Shown: positions 35,976 to 46,891 of the stretch, piece after piece
Position numbering within the stretch: the stretch's first letter is position 1
How the letters are laid out: the number at the start of each line of letters is the position of its first letter
Assembly: GCA_029261875.1 (NCBI GenBank)
Contig: JAJDAL010000033.1
Span: 62,001-126,000, forward strand
Direction of reading: 5' to 3'
Source: Deltaproteobacteria bacterium
Lineage (GTDB): Bacteria > Myxococcota_A > UBA9160 > JAJDAL01
Length of the DNA: 64,000 bases
Notes under the pieces: generated by a model
Database searches by the model: none
What the model saw: the letters and a program-made list of their open reading frames with translations, nothing else
Told to the model about the DNA's origin: nothing
Position numbers and translations under genes: made by a program

Positions 35976-37532
35976 CTAATCCGCGCCCTTGGCCGAGGAG
36001 GGATGCGGTTTCGCCGTGAACCCGACGCGCGCAGCGCGCGAGAGACCCGCCAGCATCCCACGGAAGACCGCCGCGTGCAGTGGGTAGATCCCGTACCAAT
36101 ACAAGAGGCCGAGCAGGCCGCTGGGATCGAAGACCGCGGTCTGCCGGATCGCGCTGCCCCGGTCGGTCGGCCTAACCTCGAACTCGAGCCAGGCCCGGCC
36201 GGGTAACTTCATCTCGGCCCGCAGGCGGAGGAGATGGTCGGGCTCATAGGTCTCCACGCGCCACCAGTCGACGGTGTCGCCCACGCGCAGCTGTTCTGGA
36301 TCGTGACGCCCCCTGCGCAGACCGACGCCCCCGACCAGCAAATCGATGAAGCCACGAAGACGCCAGAGCGTGTCGAAGGCGTACCAACCCCGTGCGCCGC
36401 CGATTCGGCGGATTGGAGCAAATGCCGCTGCGGGAGGCATGTCCACCTCGCGCTCCCGCGAATCGACCAGCCGACGACCTCGACGCACTCCACCGTAGTT
36501 GGAGAAGATCCCCGGATCCGTTCCGCCGGCCGAGATCGCGTCCGACCAGCGCGTCTCTGCGGACTCGCGGTCCTCGAAGGTCAACGTGTCTGCAATCGCC
36601 TTTCGCACCCCTACCGGATCGATTGCGAAGTCGCGGCGCGCAGCGTCGTCGCGAACGACCGTCTCGTGACAGATACTTTCGATCAGGTCACGCCCCACCC
36701 GCGCGTAGAGTGGTGTGACGAGCCCCAGCCACAGGCTGCTGAGGCGGGGCGTCAATACGGGAACCGGGATCATGACGCGGCGCAAACCCCGCTGTCGCGC
36801 GTACTCGCGCATGAGTTCGCCATAGGAGACGCGCTCGGCTCCGCCAATTTCGTAGACCCGGCTGCGTTCCGTTTCGAGTTCGAGGGCGGATTCGAGATAG
36901 GCGAGTAGATCGCCAATCGCGATGGGTTGCGCGGTGACGTGCACCCAGCGCGGCGTCACCATGGCGGGCAGTCGCTCGACGAGCGCGCTGAGCATTTCGA
37001 ACGAGAGACTCCCGGATCCGATCACGATCGAGGCGCGGAATTCGATCACCGGCACGCCCGTGGCACCCAATGCACGCCCTACCTCGTGGCGGCTCCGCAA
37101 ATGGGGCGAGAGATCCGATTCCTCGTCCCCCAGTCCGCCCAGATACACGATCCGCCGAACGCCTGCCGCCCGCGCTGCGCGCGCGAAGTTTTGCGCGCCC
37201 AAGCGGTCCTGCACCTCGAATCCCTCTTGACTCGCACTCCCCATCGAGTGGACCAGGTAATAGGCGGTGTGCACACCTTTGAGTGCCGGCAGCAGGCTTT
37301 CCTCCTGCAGCACATCGCCTTTCACCACTTCCGTCTGCGGACCGACCCGCTCCGCGAGAAACTCGGGACGCCGCGCGAGACAGCGCACCACCCGACCCCG
37401 CTTTTCCAACCGAGAAAGAAGACGACCGCCCACGTACCCGGACGCACCGGTCAGGAGGATGGGTTGCTTCAGGGGATCTGATTCCACGAGCTCACCTTCG
37501 TCTTCGGTTTCATTGGTCTGCGCTTCACTCAC
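35976..37532 (-). CDS. SDR-family NAD(P)-binding protein with DUF2867-like C-terminus
   Basis: 518 aa. GTG 37532 overlaps the photolyase stop (GTGA) and is the likely start; the frame upstream is antisense-like to the photolyase reading. Residues about 17-250 are an atypical/extended SDR domain: ILLTGASGYVGGRLL (nucleotide-binding Gly-rich loop), VKGDVLQEESL, YYLVHSMGS, RIVYLGGL. The second half (WWRVETYEPDHLLRLRAEMK, GSAIRQTAVFDPSGLLGLLYWYGIYPLHAAVF) matches DUF2867-type domains often fused to such SDRs. This fusion is frequently seen next to photolyase genes in light-inducible clusters. Substrate unknown. It is the last gene of the run that begins with katG. Confidence 0.88.
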   Translation of the reverse strand: MSEAQTNETEDEGELVESDPLKQPILLTGASGYVGGRLLSRLEKRGRVVRCLARRPEFLAERVGPQTEVVKGDVLQEESLLPALKGVHTAYYLVHSMGSASQEGFEVQDRLGAQNFARAARAAGVRRIVYLGGLGDEESDLSPHLRSRHEVGRALGATGVPVIEFRASIVIGSGSLSFEMLSALVERLPAMVTPRWVHVTAQPIAIGDLLAYLESALELETERSRVYEIGGAERVSYGELMREYARQRGLRRVMIPVPVLTPRLSSLWLGLVTPLYARVGRDLIESICHETVVRDDAARRDFAIDPVGVRKAIADTLTFEDRESAETRWSDAISAGGTDPGIFSNYGGVRRGRRLVDSREREVDMPPAAAFAPIRRIGGARGWYAFDTLWRLRGFIDLLVGGVGLRRGRHDPEQLRVGDTVDWWRVETYEPDHLLRLRAEMKLPGRAWLEFEVRPTDRGSAIRQTAVFDPSGLLGLLYWYGIYPLHAAVFRGMLAGLSRAARVGFTAKPHPSSAKGAD

Positions 37533-38938
37533 TTCCGCGCCCCGTCCCTTCGCGCGCGGGTGAATCGCGCGAGAGCGAGTTCGCGCCGTTCTGCGTGATC
37601 CACGATGGGCGGCGGATAGTCGCAGAGCAGCCCGGACTCCCATGGCGCATGCACGTGCCGATCCGGCACGTCGCGTAGCTCGGGAACCCATTGGCGCACG
37701 TAACGGCCCTGCGGATCCCAGCGTTTGCCCTGCGCAAACGGATTGAAGATCCGGAAATACGGTTGCGCGTCGGTCCCCACGGATGCCGCCCACTGCCAGC
37801 CGCCGTTGTTGGAGGCGGGATCGCCGTCGACGAGGCGCTCGAAGAAGAAGCGCTCTCCCTCGCGCCAGTCCACCAGCAGGTCTTTGGTAAGGAAACTCGC
37901 CACGATCATGCGCACGCGGTTGTGCATCCAACCCGTCGCGCGAAGCTGGCGCATCCCCGCATCGACGATCGGAAATCCCGTACGCCCCTCGCACCATGCC
38001 GCGAAGCCCTTCGGATCGTCATTCCAGACCACCGCATCGTATTCGCGCCGGTAGTTCTCGCGCAGCACCCGGGGGTGCTCCTCCAGGATCGCGGAATAGA
38101 ACTCGCGCCAGATGAGCTCGTCCAACCATTTCGAAACACCCTGCTCCAAGGCAGGATGCGCGTCCATCGCCTGTTCCGCTCGCTGAAAGCATTGGCGCAC
38201 CGAAATCGCGCCGAAGCGCAGGTAAGGGGACATTCGCGACGTTCCATCGAGATCCGGTCGGTCGCGATCCTCGTGGTAGCGCGCGGCGGTGGTTTCCAGG
38301 AACTGGTCGAGGCGTCGCCGGGCCGCGGCTTCGCCGCCGGTCGGGATGTCGCACTCTCCGGTCTCGACACCGAACTGGCGCGGGTCCGGAATCCCATCCC
38401 CCGAGAAGCCCGGGATGGGGGGCGGCAAGCGCCCGAGCTTGACGGGAAGCCGGGGCTCCTGCTCCCACTTTCCCCACCACGTCTTGCGATAGGGCGAATA
38501 GATGGAATACGCCCCGCCGCTCTTCGATTGGATCTCACTCGATCGGAAGATCACGTGATCCAGACACGACACTACGCGACCGCCGCTCCGCTCGACGGCC
38601 CGACACACCCGGGCATCTCGGTTCCGGGCGAAAGGCGTCACATCCTCGTTGAACGAAAGCAGCTGCGCTCCGGTTTCGTGCAGCAGCTTCGGCAACACCT
38701 TGTCGGGGAGACCCTCGCGTACGAGCAGCGGCACGCCGCGCTTCTCGAGGTCGCGACGCAAGCGGTCCAGGCAATCGAGCAGGAAACGCGTGCGGGCTTC
38801 CCCCGAGTGCGGGCCCGACAGGATGCGCGGATCCAACACGAAAACCGGGAGCCACTCTTCGGCCCGAGCCACCAGCGCGTTGAGCGCCGTGTTGTCGCGC
38901 AGACGCAGATCGTTGCGGAACCAGTGTATACCGCGCAC
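37529..38938 (-). CDS. phrB: Deoxyribodipyrimidine photolyase (class I CPD type)
   Basis: 469 aa, typical length. GTG 38938 shares one base with the preceding gene's stop. The N-terminal Rossmann antenna domain begins IHWFRNDLRLRDNTAL, the hallmark of photolyase/cryptochromes. FAD-binding elements include TSRMSPYLRFGAIS, WLDELIWREFY, and WMHNRVRMIVASFLTKDLL, with NGGWQWAASVGTD and YFRIFNP after them. It repairs UV-induced cyclobutane dimers using blue light. Its place in a run with katG and a peroxiredoxin-like protein, facing a CarH-type photoreceptor, suggests light induction. A cryptochrome role cannot be excluded, but this motif set is the classical repair form. Confidence 0.95.
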   Translation of the reverse strand: MRGIHWFRNDLRLRDNTALNALVARAEEWLPVFVLDPRILSGPHSGEARTRFLLDCLDRLRRDLEKRGVPLLVREGLPDKVLPKLLHETGAQLLSFNEDVTPFARNRDARVCRAVERSGGRVVSCLDHVIFRSSEIQSKSGGAYSIYSPYRKTWWGKWEQEPRLPVKLGRLPPPIPGFSGDGIPDPRQFGVETGECDIPTGGEAAARRRLDQFLETTAARYHEDRDRPDLDGTSRMSPYLRFGAISVRQCFQRAEQAMDAHPALEQGVSKWLDELIWREFYSAILEEHPRVLRENYRREYDAVVWNDDPKGFAAWCEGRTGFPIVDAGMRQLRATGWMHNRVRMIVASFLTKDLLVDWREGERFFFERLVDGDPASNNGGWQWAASVGTDAQPYFRIFNPFAQGKRWDPQGRYVRQWVPELRDVPDRHVHAPWESGLLCDYPPPIVDHAERRELALARFTRARRDGARK

Positions 38939-39849
38939 TACGTCGTCCCCCCTGCGCGCTCGGTCGCGAGCCGATCCCGAGCCTCCACCCGCATCGCGAG
39001 GTCTTCGATCTGCATCGAGGGGCGCGGTGTCAGCTGATCGACTTGTTCGAGCAGTGCGAGCGCTTCCGTGCGCCGCTCGGGAGCCAGATCGAGTAGGGTG
39101 AGGGCCAGCAATAGGCGATTGCCGGGATTTTCCGGTGCGATGGCGTACGCGCGTTCCACCAGCGGGATCGCCTGCTCGCGGTCGACCCAGCCCGACACGA
39201 AGGGCACGCGGGGCAACTCCGCGTGCAGGCGCCCCAGCAGCCGGAATGCCGCTCCGCCGTCGTACTCGGGTTCGAGCGCCATCGCGATGCGGGTGCAGCG
39301 GAACAAGCGGTTCGCCACTCCATTGCGCACCGCGCCGAGAAGCCCGACTGCCCGACTCCAGGCTCCCCAGTTGATGGCCGACCAGAAATACAGACGGGCG
39401 ACGTCGCTCCGGGGAATGCCTTTGGCCGCGAGGTGAGGTCCGATCTCCGCGGGTTCCAATTGTTCGAGTCGCACCCCGAAACCGGCTCGATCGGCAAGGA
39501 GCTCGAGCCCCTGTTCCGAAACGTCTTTGGCGCGATCGAAAATGCGGCGCGTCTCCTTCGAATCTTCGATCGCGAAGTCGCCCGCAAAGTGCAGGGAACG
39601 GAGAAGTTTCCAACGCGCTTCCAGGTTCTCCGGATCGGAGCGGAGCGCGTCCTCATAGAAGCGGATGGCAGCGCGGATCGGGTCCGGCTTCGGGCTGCCG
39701 TCCCGCTCCCCCTCCGCCCGACGAGTCCATTCGGAATCGCCGCGGGCAACCTCGTCCGCTCCCGCAGGCAGGGCCATGAACCCGACCAGTGCGGCCAGCA
39801 CGACCCCCGCCATGCGCCGAACGGTACGTCCCTGCGGGCGGCTCGTCAT
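38938..39849 (-). CDS. Exported TPR-like protein (TatT-like)
   Basis: 303 aa; ATG 39849 overlaps the upstream stop (ATGA); an internal ATG 12 codons on is an alternative. Signal peptide ends near ALPAGADE. The body is helical with TPR character: AIRFYEDALRSDPENLEARW, then RLYFWSAINWGAW, ALEPEYDGGAAFRLLGRLHAELP and LVERAYAIAPENPGNRLLLA. The ordering resembles the TatT/T-component family of periplasmic TPR proteins associated with TRAP transport, but no TRAP transporter is nearby. Probably a periplasmic scaffold. It sits between the selenoprotein-like gene and photolyase with overlaps at both ends. Confidence 0.75.
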   Translation of the reverse strand: MTSRPQGRTVRRMAGVVLAALVGFMALPAGADEVARGDSEWTRRAEGERDGSPKPDPIRAAIRFYEDALRSDPENLEARWKLLRSLHFAGDFAIEDSKETRRIFDRAKDVSEQGLELLADRAGFGVRLEQLEPAEIGPHLAAKGIPRSDVARLYFWSAINWGAWSRAVGLLGAVRNGVANRLFRCTRIAMALEPEYDGGAAFRLLGRLHAELPRVPFVSGWVDREQAIPLVERAYAIAPENPGNRLLLALTLLDLAPERRTEALALLEQVDQLTPRPSMQIEDLAMRVEARDRLATERAGGTT

Positions 39850-41375
39850 CGCGACGGCTCGGCGCTCAATCGTTCGCAGAGCTCCCACAACGCGCGACGA
39901 TCTGCTTCGGATTCCCGGGTGAACGGCAACAGATGGGTGCGGCGCTCTTCGCGGTCGAAGAAGAAACACCCCGTCGACTGGCGAGCACGCAGACGCGCCG
40001 CCAGCCAGACGACCGTGTCGGCGCCCTCGGCCGGCGTCCGCAGGATGTTGCGCGTGAGGCGGTGGAAGCGCGGGAGCGAGCTTTTCACTGACGGGGTATC
40101 GGCCCAACCGGGGTGCATGGCGTTCACGACCACGGAACTTCCACGCAGCGCTTCGGCCCACAACTCGGATAGGACCACCTGGGCCCGCTTCGTCTCCGCG
40201 TAGGCGACGACGCCATCGTAGTCCCGCTCGCTCCAGTTCGGATCCTCGAGGTTGAGACGTCGTGTGTACATGCCGCCGGAGGAAACCCAGATCACCCGTC
40301 CATCGGGCGACTTCTCGAGGTTGCCCTGCAGCAGACGCGTCAGCAGGAAGGGCCCAACCAGGTGGGTTGCGAGCGTGAGTTCGATTCCATCGTCGGTCTC
40401 GAACCGTTCGTCCGGAAGCACACCCGCATTGTGGATCAATACGTCGACCGGCCCCGACGACACGCGTGCAGCCGCCGCGCGAACCGAATCGAGGTTGGAC
40501 ACATCCAGAAGTTCCAGGAAGACGCGCGCGTTTCCCGTCTGCTCGCGAATCTGCTGCGCCGCCTGCTCTCCGCGCTCGCGGTTGCGGCACAGGAGCACGA
40601 CCTCGGCTCCCAGGTCCGCGAGTGCGAGGGCGGTCTCGTAGCCGATTCCGGAGTTGGCACCCGAAATCAGACAGCGCTTATCCGAGAGATCCACGTCCAG
40701 GTCCTGCGCTTCGAAAGCGAGGCGGTGGATGCGAAACCCGGTCCGGTCGAAGGACGACACGATGAAGGGATCGACGATGCGGCTCAAGGCGCGCCCCAAC
40801 CATCGCTGGGCGTCGGGCGTGGCGGAAACCTCCGAAATCGGTTCCGCATCGCGTTCGAGCGCCGCCAGAATTTCCCCGACCGGCGGATGGTCTCCCGCCT
40901 CGCGGCTCGTGTAACGGTAAGTCAGCTCCCAATCGGGACGAATCACAAAGACCCCCCCGAGCTGCCAGGGATCTCCCTGCACGCCGGTCTGGCGAGAGCC
41001 CGAGCGAAGGGCTCGCAGCGCGTTGCGCGGCAGCCTTGGCGAAAGCAGCTCGACCCGACCGCGCCGGAGACCCGCCGCGCGATAAGCACGTAACTCCGGG
41101 TCCACCAGCAGCGGACCGTCGAGTCCGAAGTCCTCACGAAACGCAGCGGCAAAATTCGGAGACCCATTGCCAACGATGACAAGTTCCCCACCGCGCGCTC
41201 GGATCTCGTCGACCTGGTCGCGCAACTGCGCGACTTGCTCACGACAGAACAGTCAACCGAAGTGGCGGATGAAAACGAGAACGACGGGCCGCTCCTTCCA
41301 GAGCGCCTCCAGACGGACTCGCTCCCCCTGCCAATCGGAGAGCTCGATCCCGGACAGCTTCTTCACAGTGCGCAT
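39846..41375 (-). CDS. Probable selenoprotein: peroxiredoxin-like (AhpC/TSA) domain fused to SDR dehydrogenase
   Basis: 509 aa if the in-frame TGA at 41253-41255 is read as selenocysteine. ATG 41375 follows GGGGGA. The frame runs through LVFIRHFG-U-LFCREQVAQLRD, where U41-x-x-C44 replaces the Cys-x-x-Cys of AhpC/TSA-like (Prx-like) proteins. The fold continues past the TGA with GGELVIVGNGSPNF and GGVFVIRPDWELTYRY and the family ending SREAGDHPP. A perfect 7-bp hairpin lies 18 nt after the TGA. From about residue 230 is a DHRS12-like SDR domain: GANSGIG at 239-245, NAG, catalytic Ser near 365 and Y392-x-x-x-K396. Standard gene callers would start at the internal TTG 41225 and lose the redox site. 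If no selenocysteine machinery exists, this would instead be a broken gene. Confidence 0.85.
41217..41234 (-). promoter_or_regulatory. Candidate bacterial SECIS hairpin
   Basis: On the minus strand GTCGCGC-AGTT-GCGCGAC forms a perfect 7-bp stem with a 4-nt loop. It begins 18 nt after the in-frame TGA, so the loop starts 25 nt downstream, with G at loop position 2. Bacterial SECIS elements bound by SelB are short stems in the coding sequence with the apical loop about 16-37 nt after UGA and a G early in the loop; this fits. Folding was done by eye. Confidence 0.65.
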
Positions 41376-41399
41376 CGGATCCCCCGTTTCGCTTCCGGT

Positions 41400-44298
<2,899 letters not shown>

Positions 44299-44336
44299 TT
44301 CGAACACTCCAGTTTTTCGCTGAGCGATTGAGGTTG

Positions 44337-44498
44337 TCACGCTACATCTCGAACTTGCGGTTCGGCTTCCGCGTACTCCGCTTTGACTTCGCCGGGCTGA
44401 ACTTCCGACTCGAAGGATTCTCGGATATACACGTACACTCCAGCCACCGCGATGAAAGTGACCGCGCATCCAAAAGCCAGCAGATTGAGGTCACTCAC
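44337..44498 (-). CDS. Small 53-aa single-span membrane protein (overlapping gene)
   Basis: GTG 44498 lies inside the last codons of the 79-aa gene and has GGAGG 6 bp upstream, strong support for a real start despite its size. The product MSDLNLLAFGCAVTFIAVAG continues with VYVYIRESFES, one transmembrane helix (residues 5-26), then an acidic cytoplasmic-type tail (EVQPGEVKAEYAEAEP). It resembles small accessory subunits of membrane complexes and lies between two other membrane-protein genes on the same strand. Too short for most callers. Function unknown. Confidence 0.65.
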   Translation of the reverse strand: MSDLNLLAFGCAVTFIAVAGVYVYIRESFESEVQPGEVKAEYAEAEPQVRDVA

Positions 44499-44730
44499 TG
44501 TCGTTCCTCCCAATCAGTAGCAGCGCACCCGCTGCCAGGATCGAGGGGACCCAGATCCCCACGAAGATTCCCTGCTCGCGATCGCCCGTGAAGAAGAGAT
44601 AGACCGACATCAGGAACGAGAGTCCCGCAGCGAGAATGAAGAGGGCCTTGGGCCTGCTGATTCCCGGAATGACGTCTTTCCTGTCTATGGCGCGTGCCTT
44701 GACGCCCGTCTGCTCCAATTGTGCGCTCAT
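44491..44730 (-). CDS. Small 79-aa two-span membrane protein
   Basis: ATG 44730 overlaps the stop of the SRPBCC gene (ATGA). A basic-acidic N-terminus (residues 1-27) is followed by two hydrophobic helices (PKALFILAAGLSFLMSVYLF and GIFVGIWVPSILAAGALLLI) separated by FTGDREQ. Its last codons contain the start of the 53-aa gene. Probably part of a small membrane complex with the two following membrane proteins. No family assigned. Confidence 0.75.
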   Translation of the reverse strand: MSAQLEQTGVKARAIDRKDVIPGISRPKALFILAAGLSFLMSVYLFFTGDREQGIFVGIWVPSILAAGALLLIGRNDSE

Positions 44731-45287
44731 GATGCAACTCCTTGCTTTTTGTGTTGGGACCGGACCCGGCGGTCGGCCATCGGCCGTTTCCGACTCCGCT
44801 CAATTCGCTGATCGTGAATCGGGTTTTTTTCACCCGAAGTCTTCAGGGCCCCCTCCCCCGCCGCCCACCGCTCGCGTAGGCCGCGCACGGCCTGGCGACC
44901 GATGCGCTGAAACAGGAGGTCCAGAAATGGGTCTGCGAGTTGCCCGATACCCGTAAGCTCGACGCGCGCCTCGTAGGTCACCCGGGTTCCTCCGGGTCGC
45001 GACACGAAGGTGATTTCGTCGACGGAGCGCAGTGATGAATCCCCGCCGGTCAAGACCAGACGGGAAGGACGTTCGAATTCCGTGATCCGGTACTCGAGCG
45101 GAATCCGCCGGCCGAGAAACGAAACGCTGACCCCGAAGCGGCTGCCGAGTCTCACGGCGCCTCGCGTAATGCGCCGGGCGTCGCAGACGCTGGGGTCCCA
45201 CTCGACGGTGCGGCTGAAGTCGGCGAGGTAGTCAAAAGCCGGGCCGATCGGGATGGGGAGGTCGATCGCATCGATGTAACGCGCCAT
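44727..45287 (-). CDS. SRPBCC (START/polyketide-cyclase-like) family protein
   Basis: 186 aa; ATG 45287 with AAGGAG 8 bp upstream. The sequence ARYIDAIDLPIPIGPAFDYLADFSRTVEWDPSV is the classic SRPBCC opening (beta strand, then P-x-x-x-V/A-F-x-x-x-x-D). Further strands GSRFGVSVSFLGRRIPLEYRI and EITFVSRPGGTRVTYEARVE follow, and a long C-terminal helix closes the hydrophobic pocket. A basic tail of about 35 residues extends past the fold. SRPBCC genes are recurrent members of CarH/LitR light-regulated clusters. This is the first gene of the run divergent from the CarH-type regulator. Confidence 0.88.
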   Translation of the reverse strand: MARYIDAIDLPIPIGPAFDYLADFSRTVEWDPSVCDARRITRGAVRLGSRFGVSVSFLGRRIPLEYRITEFERPSRLVLTGGDSSLRSVDEITFVSRPGGTRVTYEARVELTGIGQLADPFLDLLFQRIGRQAVRGLRERWAAGEGALKTSGEKNPIHDQRIERSRKRPMADRRVRSQHKKQGVAS

Positions 45288-45493
45288 TTGGCTGTCTCCT
45301 TGATGAAATGCAGCTTGGTACACGGCGCCCTATATGTCAAGATTTTATCTGTGCAACATTTATTATCTCGAATCGAAAATTTACATTTTTACAAATTATT
45401 CCAGATACTTGAATATATTCTTGCCGAATCAACTACATGAGGATTTTTAATCAAAAATCTGGACATTAGTGAGGTTTTGTATAAATTGGAGGC
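45288..45493. promoter_or_regulatory. AT-rich divergent control region between SRPBCC operon and CarH-type regulator
   Basis: A 206-bp AT-rich island in GC-rich DNA. Features seen: an 18-bp perfect palindrome GATTTTTAATCAAAAATC at 45442-45459; the palindrome GAATATATTC at 45411-45420; two TTTACA direct repeats at 45380-45385 and 45388-45393. On the minus strand TTGCAC (45351-45356) and TATAGG (45329-45334) form a 16-bp-spaced promoter candidate for the SRPBCC operon. On the plus strand TATAAA at 45480-45485 lies about 8 bp before the regulator GTG, suggesting a leaderless or near-leaderless transcript. CarH proteins bind direct repeats overlapping such promoters; binding here is inferred. Confidence 0.6.
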
Positions 45494-46399
45494 GTGGAGA
45501 AACCCAAACCCGACGCACTCGAACTCACCTATCCCCTACGCACGGCAGCCCGGCTCACCGGTTTGTCTCCGGAGCTGCTACGTGCCTGGGAGCGACGACA
45601 TCGGGTCGTCGAGCCGCTCCGCACGCCCGGAGGAACCCGGCGCTACCGCGCTGCCGATCTCGAACGACTTCGGCTGGTGAAGGCGGTCGTGGATGCGGGA
45701 CACCGCATCGGCGAAGTCGCACACCTGGAGTTGGCCGAACTCAAGCGGCGCTCAGCCGGCGCCGCACCCCGCCCGGAAGGTCGCCTGGACGAAATCCTAT
45801 CTGCGCTCGGCCAGCTCGATGCCGCCGAATCGCAGCGGCTGCTTTCCCTTCAGATCTTTGCGCTCGGACCCGCGCGCTTCGCGCGTGAAGTCGCGCTCCC
45901 CCTGCTGCGCGAAATCGGTGATCGATGGGCGAACGGCGAGATGGGAATCGCGCGAGAACACCTGGCGAGCGGGGTTCTTCGATCCCTGCTCGGCTCCGCC
46001 CTGCAACCGACGGCCACGTCAATCCTCGGACCGCGCGTCGTGTTCGCCACGCCCAGCGGCGAGCGCCATGAGTTGGGACTATTGGCGGCGGCCCTCACGA
46101 CCCTGGGCGCTGGCGGGAACCCCCTCTACCTCGGCGCGGAGCTGCCGGTCGAGGATCTCCTGAGCGCCGTGGAGGATTCCGACGCTTCAGCCCTGGCCCT
46201 GAGTCTCATCACGTTGCCCACCGCCGTAGCGGAACGCACCGTGAACGCACTCCGCGGGGGACTCGCCAGTGAGGTCCGTCTATGGCTCGGGGGAGCCGGA
46301 GCACGCGAAGTCGAACTTTCCCAGGGAGTCGAGCACATCGCGAGCCTCGAGGATCTCGAGCAGCAAGTCATGCTGATTGGGCTCTCGAACACACCGTGA
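45494..46399 (+). CDS. carH: CarH/LitR-type MerR regulator with B12-binding photoreceptor domain
   Basis: 301 aa. Residues 12-75 are a MerR winged helix (YPLRTAARLTGLSPELLRAW, GTRRYRAADLERLRLVKAVV). A four-helix cobalamin-capping domain follows, with W145-x9-E155-H156, the motif that contacts adenosylcobalamin in Thermus CarH (W131, E141-H142). The Rossmann B12 domain carries E190-x-H192-x-x-G, placing His192 as the lower axial ligand (His177 in Thermus). Spacing agrees to one residue. CarH binds DNA as a tetramer in the dark and releases when light breaks the Co-C bond. Divergent from the SRPBCC/katG/photolyase run and overlapping the next gene by GTGA, it likely controls both sides. Start GTG 45494 has SD too close, so translation may be leaderless. 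Confidence 0.93.
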   Translation: MEKPKPDALELTYPLRTAARLTGLSPELLRAWERRHRVVEPLRTPGGTRRYRAADLERLRLVKAVVDAGHRIGEVAHLELAELKRRSAGAAPRPEGRLDEILSALGQLDAAESQRLLSLQIFALGPARFAREVALPLLREIGDRWANGEMGIAREHLASGVLRSLLGSALQPTATSILGPRVVFATPSGERHELGLLAAALTTLGAGGNPLYLGAELPVEDLLSAVEDSDASALALSLITLPTAVAERTVNALRGGLASEVRLWLGGAGAREVELSQGVEHIASLEDLEQQVMLIGLSNTP

Positions 46400-46854
46400 G
46401 TCCGGCAATGCGTCGCAAGGGTCCCTGGTCGCAGAGCCAGATCGAACGTTTCTCGAGGGAGACGTTGGTTCCGATGCGCGTTGCGTGCAACGGCGCGTCC
46501 GGCCACCCCGTACTGGCTTCCCTTTGGTTCGTCCCCATGGATGGCAAGCTCTGGTGTGCAACGCAGCGCTCGGCCAGCGTGGTGTCAATCCTCCGCCGGG
46601 ATCCGCGCTGTGCATTCGAAGTTTCCGTTGAAACGCCCCCGTACCGCGGGATCCGCGGGTCGGGAATGGCGACGATGCACGACGACCGCGGCGAGCCAAT
46701 CCTCCGCACTTTGATCGATCGCTACCTGGGGGATTCGAACGCGAAGCTCGCGAGCCATCTTTTGGAGCGGGTCGAACAGGAAACCGCGATCGCGATCGAA
46801 CCGAAGACCCTCGTCTCGTGGGATTACACCGAACGCATGGGAGAAACCCTGTGA
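46396..46854 (+). CDS. Pyridoxamine 5'-phosphate oxidase-family (PPOX, FMN split-barrel) protein
   Basis: 152 aa from GTG 46396, which overlaps the regulator stop (GTGA); ATG 46408 is the alternative. The split-barrel pattern is visible: GHPVLASLWFVPMDGKLWCAT, VSILRRDPRCAFEVS and YRGIRGSGMATMHDD, as in PPOX/F420-type proteins that bind FMN, F420 or haem. The catalytic specificity cannot be told. Coupling to the CarH-type regulator suggests a light or redox role. Confidence 0.85.
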   Translation: MSPAMRRKGPWSQSQIERFSRETLVPMRVACNGASGHPVLASLWFVPMDGKLWCATQRSASVVSILRRDPRCAFEVSVETPPYRGIRGSGMATMHDDRGEPILRTLIDRYLGDSNAKLASHLLERVEQETAIAIEPKTLVSWDYTERMGETL

Positions 46855-46891
46855 ACCGAGCGCGCGCAGCCTTCAACCTCGGTACGAACCC

